From Hyphomicrobiales bacterium (GTDB taxonomy: Bacteria > Pseudomonadota > Alphaproteobacteria > Rhizobiales > Rhizobiaceae): a DNA stretch of 64,000 bases. The stretch is taken from contig JAJFHV010000010.1 of assembly GCA_021775415.1 (NCBI GenBank), forward strand, positions 124,001 to 188,000, written 5' to 3'. Of this stretch, positions 45,004-52,818 are shown piece after piece. Within the stretch, counting starts at the first letter, position 1. Every line of letters begins with the position of its first letter. Position numbers and translations under genes: made by a program. The notes beneath the pieces were generated by a model that worked only from the letters and a program-made list of their open reading frames with translations, was not told the origin of the DNA and did no database searches.

Positions 45004-46425
45004 ATGAAACAAAAGAATTTTCTGATTTTGTGTTCTGATGAACACGCTCCATCAGCGCTTGGATGCTACGGGCACCCTATTGTCAAAACGCCCGTGCTTG
45101 ATCGGCTGGCAGCCAGAGGAACGCGATTTACCAGCGCCTACTCTCCATCACCCATCTGCGTACCAGCCCGCGCATGTCTTGCTACCGGGACACATGTTCA
45201 CGAAAACCGCTGCTGGTCTTCGGCCGAGCCCTATCACGGTCAGATGCGAAGTTGGGCGCATGATTTGCGCGATCAGGGACACAAGGTCGTATCGATTGGG
45301 AAATTGCATTACCGCTCAGGTGAGGATGATCACGGGTTCAACGAAGAAATCCTGCCGATGTATCTGGCTAATGACGGAAAAGGCTGGCCGCAGGCTCTCA
45401 TTCGCGATCCCCTACCGGGATTTCCTGAAGCACAGGAAATGTCGAAAGGTGTGGGTCCGGGCGAAACCACCTATACAAACTACGACAAAGAGATCGCAAA
45501 GCTGTCATCTGACTGGATTGGGGAGAATGCAGGCGACGATCCCTGGACCCTGTTTGTTTCGTTCGTTAGTCCACATTATCCGTTGACCGCTCCAGAAGAG
45601 TTTTTTGACCTTTATCGGGATGTGGATATTCCTTCACCAATTGAGAACCCCGAAATACAAAATCATCCGGTTTTAAGCGAGATCCGGAAATTCTGGGACT
45701 ATGATGATTATTTTGATGCAAAAACCCGTGACATCGCGGTGCGAAGCTATTTTGGCCTGTGCAGTTTCCTCGATCACAACATTGACCAGGTTCTCAAGGC
45801 ACTGAAACAATCCGGCCAACTGGAAGATACGGTCATTGTGTACATCTCCGACCATGGAGAAATGCTCGGCGATCACGGATTATGGGCCAAGTCTGTCATG
45901 TACGAACAATCTGTCGGCATCCCAATGATATTGGCGGGGCCTGGCATTCCCACCGGAGACAATCCGACGCCTGTGAGCTTGACTGATATCGCCGCAACAG
46001 CACGGAATATCGCTGGCATTGCTGGACCAGAGAATACCAAGCAATGGCAATCGATTAACCTGATGGAGATCGCCGCAAATCCTGATGCAAGCCGGTTTGT
46101 TATCAGCGAGTATCATGATGGTGGCTGTCCGACCGGCATGTTCATGGTACGTAAGGGGATGTGGAAATACGTTTATTATGCGGGAGACTACCCATCGCAA
46201 TTGTTCAATCTGGAACGCGATCCGGATGAACTGGCAGACCTTGCAGAAAGCGATGCGCATGCAATCACCTTGAAGCAGATGCACGAACATCTACTCGAGG
46301 TTATTGATCCCGATGAGGTGAACAGTGCAGCTTTTGCAGATCAAGCACGCTTGACTGAGACCTATGGCGGTCGTGAAGAAATTCTTGCGATGCCGAGTTT
46401 CAACCATACGCCCATCGGCTCATAA
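45004..46425 (+). CDS. Sulfatase (type I, formylglycine-dependent)
   Basis: A 473-residue alkaline-phosphatase-superfamily sulfatase. The modification motif CVPAR followed by ACLATG (C at about residue 52) provides the cysteine converted to formylglycine; metal ligands appear in CSDEHAPSALG at the N-terminus and SDHGEMLGDHGLWAKS near residue 282. No signal peptide is present, so it is probably cytoplasmic. The sulfated substrate is unknown; it does not carry the residues I would expect from choline sulfatase. The MFS gene 87 bp downstream may import the substrate. The formylglycine-generating enzyme is not in this window. Confidence 0.9.
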   Translation: MKQKNFLILCSDEHAPSALGCYGHPIVKTPVLDRLAARGTRFTSAYSPSPICVPARACLATGTHVHENRCWSSAEPYHGQMRSWAHDLRDQGHKVVSIGKLHYRSGEDDHGFNEEILPMYLANDGKGWPQALIRDPLPGFPEAQEMSKGVGPGETTYTNYDKEIAKLSSDWIGENAGDDPWTLFVSFVSPHYPLTAPEEFFDLYRDVDIPSPIENPEIQNHPVLSEIRKFWDYDDYFDAKTRDIAVRSYFGLCSFLDHNIDQVLKALKQSGQLEDTVIVYISDHGEMLGDHGLWAKSVMYEQSVGIPMILAGPGIPTGDNPTPVSLTDIAATARNIAGIAGPENTKQWQSINLMEIAANPDASRFVISEYHDGGCPTGMFMVRKGMWKYVYYAGDYPSQLFNLERDPDELADLAESDAHAITLKQMHEHLLEVIDPDEVNSAAFADQARLTETYGGREEILAMPSFNHTPIGS

Positions 46426-46473
46426 CACTTCGTGATGATTTCGATTAACATGTTTTGATTGCAGACAATTCAA

Positions 46474-46500
46474 ATGGCTGACAGAATTCGCAAACGATAA
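46474..46500 (+). other. Eight-codon upstream reading frame duplicating the MFS start
   Basis: ATGGCTGACAGA at 46474-46485 is repeated exactly at 46522-46533, 48 bp later, where it encodes residues 4-7 (MADR) of the transporter. The first copy opens a frame of eight codons ending TAA at 46500. It may be a remnant of local duplication or a leader frame affecting the transporter. Confidence 0.3.
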
Positions 46501-46512
46501 ACAGGCTGTTCA

Positions 46513-47751
46513 ATGAACCACATGGCTGACAGACCACACAGTACTTCGCTCCCCTGGGCCATCGTGATATTTGGTTGCATTATTGCCATGATGACCTTTG
46601 GCGGCCGCTCCACCATGGGATTTTTCCAACTGCCGTTGATTGAGGCACGGGGCTGGGACCGAACCACCTTTGGCATGGCAATGGCTATCCAAAACTTGAT
46701 GTGGGGTGTGGGTCAACCGCTGTTTGGCGCGATATCCGATAAATTTGGCACATGGCGCGTCTTGGCATTGAGTGGCATCATGTATACGGTCGGACTATGT
46801 CTAATGGCTTTTGCAGAAAGCGTTTGGCTACTGCATATCTCCGGCGGAATATTGATTGGCCTGGCCGTTGCCGGTGGCTCGTTCACTATCATCATGGCCG
46901 CGTTCGCGCGTAATGTTCCGGCAGAAAAACGCATGTTTGTCTTTGGTATTGGCACGGCGGCCGGATCGGCCGGAATGGCGTTGTTTTCACCTATTGCAGT
47001 TGCCATGATTGCGGCACTTGGCTGGCAGGAAGCGCTCCTTTGGATGGGAGCTTTCATGTTGATCATTCCTCTTTTGGGAATACCACTGCGGGGCAATTCA
47101 GAATCCAGCGCGATCGCAAAACAAGAGGCGGAGCAGACCATTGGTGAAGCGCTGCGCGAGGCGTGTGGACATAACGGCTATCTTCTTTTGACGGCTGGGT
47201 TTTTTGTATGCGGTTTTCAAGTTGCGTTTATCACGGTGCATTTCCCGGCTTACCTGGTGGATATCGGGATCCACGCGAAGTATGCAGGCATTGGGCTGAT
47301 GCTTATCGGCCTGTTTAACATCGTCGGATCTCTTGGATCCGGCTTCATTGGACAACGATATTCCAAGCCGATGTTTCTGGTATACATCTACCTCGCCAGA
47401 TCAGTTGCAGTGACTGCATTCTTGCTTCTACCCCAAACACCTTTGAGTGTTGTGATCTTTGCGTCTGTCATGGGACTATTATGGCTCTCAACAGTTCCGC
47501 CAACCAACGCGCTGGTTGCGGTCATGTTTGGAACCCGTTTTTTGGGCCTGCTCGGAGGAATCGTTTTCTTTTCTCACCAGATTGGATCGTTTTTGGGCGT
47601 TTGGCTCGGGGGATATTTACGTGACCAATACGGCAGCTACGAGCCGGTTTGGTGGCTTGGTGTAGGGCTGGGTGTATTTGCAGCAATCGTACACTGGCCT
47701 ATACGCGAAGAAGCCTTCAAGCGGCCCGTCGCTGGCGGAGAAGCATTATGA
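46513..47751 (+). CDS. MFS transporter
   Basis: A 412-residue major facilitator with 12 hydrophobic segments. The loop between helices 2 and 3 shows the MFS motif GAISDKFGTWRVLALSG, and a long cytoplasmic loop (~195-215) separates the halves. Its subfamily looks like monocarboxylate/OFA-type carriers, but the substrate is not determined. It starts with ATG at 46513 or at M4 (46522). It follows the sulfatase on the same strand, suggesting uptake of a sulfated or desulfated organic compound. It overlaps the convergent recO stop by 6 bp. Confidence 0.9.
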   Translation: MNHMADRPHSTSLPWAIVIFGCIIAMMTFGGRSTMGFFQLPLIEARGWDRTTFGMAMAIQNLMWGVGQPLFGAISDKFGTWRVLALSGIMYTVGLCLMAFAESVWLLHISGGILIGLAVAGGSFTIIMAAFARNVPAEKRMFVFGIGTAAGSAGMALFSPIAVAMIAALGWQEALLWMGAFMLIIPLLGIPLRGNSESSAIAKQEAEQTIGEALREACGHNGYLLLTAGFFVCGFQVAFITVHFPAYLVDIGIHAKYAGIGLMLIGLFNIVGSLGSGFIGQRYSKPMFLVYIYLARSVAVTAFLLLPQTPLSVVIFASVMGLLWLSTVPPTNALVAVMFGTRFLGLLGGIVFFSHQIGSFLGVWLGGYLRDQYGSYEPVWWLGVGLGVFAAIVHWPIREEAFKRPVAGGEAL

Positions 47752-48516
47752 TTGCGGGGCAACGCCAGTTTGTGCAGCTTTTTTTGCTGCACGGATAAAA
47801 CCTTGCCGCTCATCTGGTGGACGAATTCCTCGTGGATGGTAAATGTGATGCTCTAGAAAATAACTACTCAGCGCAAAACCAGCTTCCACGTCCTCTGGTG
47901 TGGGAAATTCAAACTGAGCATCAATGGTGAGTTGGCTGGATTGCTGAAGAAATTCCGGTAACGCCAACAATTTGTCTTCCCAGGGTTTTCCTGCTCCGCG
48001 ACTAACCGCGCGACCAGATTTTGGAGACACCCAACCAAGGTCGCTGGTTACTCCTGATGCAGCACACTGCGTCAGATCCAATCCAAAGCCCAGTTCTTCG
48101 AGCAGGGCGATTTCGAATTTCACCAGCAAGGTTGCCGCGATCTCCGGCTGATCAAAATGCTCAACCAGAATAAGTGACGCGTTATAGAGATTTTTGTGGG
48201 GATCGCGCTCAGGGAGCAATCGAAGATGGTTTGCCAGAGTCTGGATGCCATAGATACCCGCAGAGCGTTGCATCAACTCAGCCACGCGCAACTTGTTCGC
48301 CTCGACCGTGAACGTGCCCAAATGCTCTTCAAGGCGGGCCCGCCATGTGGCTGTTACAGAATTTCCTGGCTGGAGAACTGGTCGCATTCGTGCGGACCTG
48401 CCACCGCGCACAAGCCCCAAATGGCGGCCATGCCCTGGAGTCATCAGTTCTATGATTGCGCTGGTTTCGCCGTGGCGACGAACTCCAATAATCAGACCTT
48501 CGTCTTTCCAATCCAT
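47746..48516 (-). CDS. recO: DNA repair protein RecO
   Basis: Mediates RecA loading on SSB-coated DNA in the RecFOR pathway. The 256 residues begin MDWKDEGLIIGVRRHGETSAII, the OB-fold start typical of alphaproteobacterial RecO, followed by GHGRHLGLVRGGRS, then a helical C-terminal domain (~85-230). It lacks obvious zinc cysteines in the CxxC arrangement. It is the last gene of the lepB-rnc-era-recO run, 14 bp after era. Confidence 0.95.
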   Translation of the reverse strand: MDWKDEGLIIGVRRHGETSAIIELMTPGHGRHLGLVRGGRSARMRPVLQPGNSVTATWRARLEEHLGTFTVEANKLRVAELMQRSAGIYGIQTLANHLRLLPERDPHKNLYNASLILVEHFDQPEIAATLLVKFEIALLEELGFGLDLTQCAASGVTSDLGWVSPKSGRAVSRGAGKPWEDKLLALPEFLQQSSQLTIDAQFEFPTPEDVEAGFALSSYFLEHHIYHPRGIRPPDERQGFIRAAKKAAQTGVAPQS

Positions 48517-48530
48517 TCGCTATCAATCAT

Positions 48531-49442
48531 CTAACCGGTTGGAAATTCAAGTCCCATTTCGCGATATCGCTCTGGATCACTGCCCCAATTCTCCCTGACT
48601 TTCACAAATAGGAACAAATGCACCTTTTGATCAAGCAACTCGGACAACTCTTTACGGGCACCCGTTGAGATTGCCTTGATCGTCTGCCCCTTGGCTCCGA
48701 TGACAATCTTCTTCTGGCTTTGGCGTTCAACGTAGATTGCCTGCTCAATCCGAATTGAGCCGTCGTCCTGCTCCAGCCAACGCTCCGTCTCGACATGTGA
48801 CGCGTAGGGCAATTCCTGATGCAGGCGCAAAAACAACTTTTCGCGGGTAATTTCAGCAGCGAGCAAACGCATCGGCAGATCGGAAATCTGATCTTCCGGA
48901 TACAAGTACGGACCCAAGGGCAAAGTGGTGGAGAGGTAATTCATGAATTCCTGGCAGCCGTCGCCATTGAGTGCAGAAATCATGAACGTCTGGGCAAATG
49001 CAACAAGGTCATTCGCTTTTTTGGTAAGCTCGAGCAGGGTTTCGCGAGGCACGCAATCTATCTTGTTAAGCAGAAGTGTTACCGGATTCGATTTATCCTT
49101 GAATTCACCGATGATCTTCTCAACATCCGGGGTCAGTCCACGCTCAACATCAATCAGCAGCACGGCAAGGTCGGCATCTCTTGCGCTACTCCATGCTGTT
49201 GCGACCATAGCCTCATCAAGTCGGCGGCGCGGGGCAAATATCCCAGGCGTGTCAACGAATACAATCTGGCAATCATTGTGAACCGCAATGCCACGCATTA
49301 CGGCACGGGTTGTCTGTACCTTATGGGTAACGATTGAAACCTTTGAACCGACAAGCTGGTTAAGCAGTGTTGATTTACCTGCGTTGGGAGCACCAAGAAG
49401 CGCCACAAATCCAGACCGCGTTGTGTTATCAGGTGTTGCCAT
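48531..49442 (-). CDS. era: GTPase Era
   Basis: GTPase that binds the 3' end of 16S rRNA and assists 30S assembly. The 303 residues have G1 GAPNAGKST, G2 in KVQTTRAV, G3 DTPG at about 70, G4 NKID at about 130, and the KH RNA-binding domain (~210-290) with IVIGAKGQTIKAISTGARKE cut across its loop. The ATG at 49442 was chosen over an upstream start at 49466, which lies inside rnc. It follows rnc by two bases, the usual rnc-era coupling. Confidence 0.97.
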   Translation of the reverse strand: MATPDNTTRSGFVALLGAPNAGKSTLLNQLVGSKVSIVTHKVQTTRAVMRGIAVHNDCQIVFVDTPGIFAPRRRLDEAMVATAWSSARDADLAVLLIDVERGLTPDVEKIIGEFKDKSNPVTLLLNKIDCVPRETLLELTKKANDLVAFAQTFMISALNGDGCQEFMNYLSTTLPLGPYLYPEDQISDLPMRLLAAEITREKLFLRLHQELPYASHVETERWLEQDDGSIRIEQAIYVERQSQKKIVIGAKGQTIKAISTGARKELSELLDQKVHLFLFVKVRENWGSDPERYREMGLEFPTG

Positions 49443-49444
49443 AG

Positions 49445-50167
49445 TCAGGTCTGCTCTTCTTTCCAAACGCCCTCGCGCACCAGAAGCTCACGAGCGGCAG
49501 ATTGCTCTGCAATCCGCTTGGAGCGGCCAATACCAATCGCAGCCTTTTTGTCGGGGACATTTACTGCGACGGTAAATTCGGGATCGTGGTCCGGGCCCGT
49601 GCGTGATTTTTCATGATACCGTGGCGTTCCTAGCTGATTGGCGTGAGCCCATTCCTGCAAGGCTGTTTTTGAATCCCGCCGTGCACCCTTGGTGTCATAA
49701 ATTCTTTCATTCCAGAACTGCTTGATAAATTTCTCTGACGCTTCCAGTCCACCATCGAGATAGATTGAAGCAATTACAGCCTCAAGTACATCGGCGCGAA
49801 CGCTTTGCATCCGTTTACTTGTAATTTCCATAAGATCGTCACCAGTGCGAATGAATTCGTGCAACTCTAACTCATCGGCGATCTCAGCCAGGGTTATTCC
49901 TCGCACCAGAGCGTTTAACCGCAGGGACAGCTCCCCCTCGTCTGCTTGCGGAAAATCATGATGCAGCAATACTGCTACGCAGAGCCCCAGCACACGATCG
50001 CCAAGAAACTCAAGTCTCTCATAGTGAAACTTGTCGTTGGACTTCTGGCGTACGCTTGAATGAGTTAACGCACGTTCCAAATTGGAATGGTCTGAAAATG
50101 TATATCCAAGACGTTTTTCTAAAATTGCGAAACGATTTTTCTCATTTTCGAGACTATTGACAGACAC
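49445..50167 (-). CDS. rnc: Ribonuclease III
   Basis: Double-strand-specific endonuclease for rRNA and mRNA processing. The 240 residues include the signature ERLEFLGDRVLGL near residue 50, acidic active-site residues in DVLEAVIASIYLDGG near 125, and a C-terminal dsRNA-binding domain (~165-235, ending with SKRIAEQSAARELL). It starts with GTG at 50167, 3 bp after the lepB stop. Confidence 0.97.
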   Translation of the reverse strand: MSVNSLENEKNRFAILEKRLGYTFSDHSNLERALTHSSVRQKSNDKFHYERLEFLGDRVLGLCVAVLLHHDFPQADEGELSLRLNALVRGITLAEIADELELHEFIRTGDDLMEITSKRMQSVRADVLEAVIASIYLDGGLEASEKFIKQFWNERIYDTKGARRDSKTALQEWAHANQLGTPRYHEKSRTGPDHDPEFTVAVNVPDKKAAIGIGRSKRIAEQSAARELLVREGVWKEEQT

Positions 50168-50170
50168 GGA

Positions 50171-50911
50171 TCATAGGCCTTGGAAAAATCGTTCTAGGCG
50201 TAAATCTGTTGGCCATTTCCAGACTGCCAGTGGATGGCTTTCATTCTTGATCGAAAAGAACAACACTGAGGCTTTCCCGACAAAGTTTTCAAAGGGCACG
50301 AATCCAACTTCGAAACGGCTGTCGGCGGAGTTATCGCGATTGTCGCCCATCAAAAAATAATGACCAGAAGGAACCTCAAACACACCTGTATTATCGCCCC
50401 CTCCTCGAGGATTGATGTCGAGTGTATCGAAGCTCACCCCATTGGGCAAAGTTTCCACAAATGCGGGTACTGCCTGGCCTGAACCTTCTTCGTCAACATA
50501 TCCGGCGACTTGCTCGCGTTTCACTGCCGTTCCATTGATATGAAGAATTCCATCAATCATTTGAATGCGATCACCAGGCAAGCCAACTACCCGTTTGATA
50601 TAATCTATGTTGGGATTGCTCGGTAACTTGAAAACAGCAATATCGCCCCGCTCCGGTTCACTTGCCCAGATACGCCCACGAAACAGATCTGGCGCAAAGG
50701 GAAGAGAGTAGCGCGAATATCCATAACTAAATTTCGAAACAAACAGATAGTCACCCACCAGCAGATTTGGTTTCATGGATCCCGAAGGAATGCTGAATGG
50801 CTGAAACAGGGCCGTACGCAATACAAGCGCGAGTAAGAGGGCTTGGACTATTACAGATACCGTTTCGGAAATTGCGCCGCTTTTTTTCTTGCTCACGTGT
50901 TCACTTACCAT
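50171..50911 (-). CDS. lepB: Signal peptidase I
   Basis: Membrane protease that removes signal peptides from exported proteins. One N-terminal transmembrane helix (about 15-32) precedes the catalytic serine in PFSIPSGSMKPNL and the catalytic lysine in YIKRVVGLPGDRI; the box MGDNRDNSADSR lies near residue 200. Length from the chosen ATG at 50911 is 246; starts at 50923 and 50968 are in frame but less like the family. It belongs to the acpS-lepB-rnc-era-recO run. Confidence 0.95.
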   Translation of the reverse strand: MVSEHVSKKKSGAISETVSVIVQALLLALVLRTALFQPFSIPSGSMKPNLLVGDYLFVSKFSYGYSRYSLPFAPDLFRGRIWASEPERGDIAVFKLPSNPNIDYIKRVVGLPGDRIQMIDGILHINGTAVKREQVAGYVDEEGSGQAVPAFVETLPNGVSFDTLDINPRGGGDNTGVFEVPSGHYFLMGDNRDNSADSRFEVGFVPFENFVGKASVLFFSIKNESHPLAVWKWPTDLRLERFFQGL

Positions 50912-50994
50912 TTCAAATCCCATGTTTTCTACGTCTGTATCAGCGCAAGTGTCACTTAAACCGGGCATCTATGAGGCGTGATGTGTTACGGGGC

Positions 50995-51396
50995 TCAGGT
51001 ATTCGGCAGGGCCTCTATAACAACAAATGCCTGCGCCAAAGGAAAATCATCCGTGATCGTGACATGAATATGCGGTTGGTAGCCACTGGGAACCATTTCC
51101 GCAAGCCTTTTTGCAGCACCATTGGTGAGCGCTATGGTTGGCTTGCCGGACGGTTGATTGACTACACCCATATCCCGCCAATACACACCGCGGGAAATAC
51201 CGGTTCCAAGTGCCTTGCAACACGCCTCTTTTGCAGCGAACCGCTTTGCGTAAGACGCGGCCCTGTTTCGGCGGCGATCCGACTTAGCCTGTTCGATTTC
51301 CGTAAAAACCCGCGATGTGAATTGTGCACCAAATCGATCAAGTGATTTCTCAATTCGTCGTATGTCGATAAGGTCACTTCCAAGGCCGATGATCAT
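50995..51396 (-). CDS. acpS: Holo-ACP synthase
   Basis: Attaches 4'-phosphopantetheine from CoA to acyl carrier protein. The 133 residues start [19 protein letters not shown] with the Mg-binding aspartate (D8), and contain [15 protein letters not shown] near residue 54 with the catalytic glutamate. It precedes lepB by 83 bp. Confidence 0.97.
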   Translation of the reverse strand: MIIGLGSDLIDIRRIEKSLDRFGAQFTSRVFTEIEQAKSDRRRNRAASYAKRFAAKEACCKALGTGISRGVYWRDMGVVNQPSGKPTIALTNGAAKRLAEMVPSGYQPHIHVTITDDFPLAQAFVVIEALPNT

Positions 51397-51456
51397 AAAA
51401 CGTCCGAACTTTTATCTAATTGTGCCAAATGAAAGTATTCGCTATCGGGCTGGAAT

Positions 51457-52065
51457 TCAATTGTGGGAGGTCTCAGCCAACCTGGATTTTTCAGCTTTCC
51501 GCGCCAATCGCCGCAAACGAGCATGGCGAAACGCAACTGCTGCCCATCTCGTAATAATGTACGCAATAATGCCAAAAGTAACACCCAATGGAACCGCACC
51601 AATAGACATTGGTTTAATCAAAGGATCCCAAAGACCAATCACCTTGTCCCAGAGACCTGAGAGGCCCAAATCCATCATACCGCTACTGGAGAGACTATCC
51701 ATGCCTCCAGCTTCAGGCTCCTGAATTTCTCCGGCAAGTATGAAATTGCCAATTTTGTAGGTTGATGCCCAAATGAATGGAAACGAAAACGGGTTTCCAA
51801 AAAACGTGCCCATTGCAGCTGCAAGAAAATTTCCAGCAATGATGTAAGCAACAAGAAATGCGATAAGGAAATGCAAGCCCAGAAAAGGTGTAAATGACGC
51901 AAAGACGCCCGCACCAACGCCGGCTGCAATGGCATGGGGAGAACCGGTCAACCGCAGAACACGTTTTGTTACGTATTTGGCAGAGCGCGCCCAGCTACGT
52001 CGCGGCCATAGCATGACACGCAGCTTCTCAGACCATCTAACAGGTATTCGTCGTCCAAATAACAT
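51457..52065 (-). CDS. DUF2062 membrane protein
   Basis: A 202-residue protein with the DUF2062 pattern: a short basic N-terminus (RRIPVRWSEKLRVMLWPRRS), then GSPHAIAAGVGAGVFASFTPFLGLH and a hydrophobic core (~55-170) including NPFSFPFIWASTYKIG. The C-terminal tail is Arg/Lys-rich. The family is membrane-associated and of unknown function. It sits between pyrE and acpS in the conserved rsh-lepB neighbourhood. Confidence 0.9.
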   Translation of the reverse strand: MLFGRRIPVRWSEKLRVMLWPRRSWARSAKYVTKRVLRLTGSPHAIAAGVGAGVFASFTPFLGLHFLIAFLVAYIIAGNFLAAAMGTFFGNPFSFPFIWASTYKIGNFILAGEIQEPEAGGMDSLSSSGMMDLGLSGLWDKVIGLWDPLIKPMSIGAVPLGVTFGIIAYIITRWAAVAFRHARLRRLARKAEKSRLAETSHN

Positions 52066-52229
52066 GATACTCGATTAAAAACCGCATGTGGCTTTATCGT
52101 GGCCCCAAAATACACCCATACTTTTGTCTATGGCTGCAACCTGACCATTCAAAAATGAAGGTCTCGGCGTATAAATAGTAACCAAATGCGCTTAACAGCC
52201 CGTTTCCAAATTTCAGATAAAAAATTCAC

Positions 52230-52808
52230 TTAAAGATTGCGACTACCAGGCTCTACCGCAGGAATTGCTGCGAGTTCAGGTGGCAAATTGTCTGCCGGGT
52301 AGGCCGGCACATCATACTCGGCCAGCGCAATCAATGGTACGCCAACATCTGCTTTGCCGGCGGAGCGATCTATCAAACAGGCTGCTGCCAGTACATCTGT
52401 ACCTAGTTCCCGCAATGACTCGACAGTTTCGCGGATCGAAAGGCCGGTTGTGACGATATCTTCTACAATGATAACCCTTGCACCTTTTTCGACTTCGAAC
52501 CTTCGCAGGCGAAATTTGCCATTCTCACGTTCGACCCAAACATTTGGCACCTCGAGGTGACGCGAAGTTTCGTATGCCGGGATGATTCCGCCTACCGCCG
52601 GGCCCACAACATAATCAATACCATCGGGGAAACGGTCTTTGATTTTTCGCGCCATTGCGCTGCACAGCCGGGATGTTTTATCGGCGTGCATAAATACCCG
52701 GGCCTTCTGCAGAAATACCGGGCTGTGGAGACCGGATGTGAGGATAAAATGCCCCTCCAGCATTGCGCCGCATTCACGGAAAACATCCAGAACTTCTTCA
52801 GTATTCAT
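52230..52808 (-). CDS. pyrE: Orotate phosphoribosyltransferase
   Basis: Makes orotidine 5'-phosphate from orotate and PRPP in pyrimidine synthesis. The 192 residues include HFILTSGLHSPVFLQKARV at the N-terminus and the PRPP motif RVIIVEDIVTTGLSIRE near residue 115. The gene begins 10 bp after the rsh stop. A 164-bp gap follows before the DUF2062 gene, without a recognisable terminator. Confidence 0.96.
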   Translation of the reverse strand: MNTEEVLDVFRECGAMLEGHFILTSGLHSPVFLQKARVFMHADKTSRLCSAMARKIKDRFPDGIDYVVGPAVGGIIPAYETSRHLEVPNVWVERENGKFRLRRFEVEKGARVIIVEDIVTTGLSIRETVESLRELGTDVLAAACLIDRSAGKADVGVPLIALAEYDVPAYPADNLPPELAAIPAVEPGSRNL

Positions 52809-52818
52809 TGGCAGTCCT

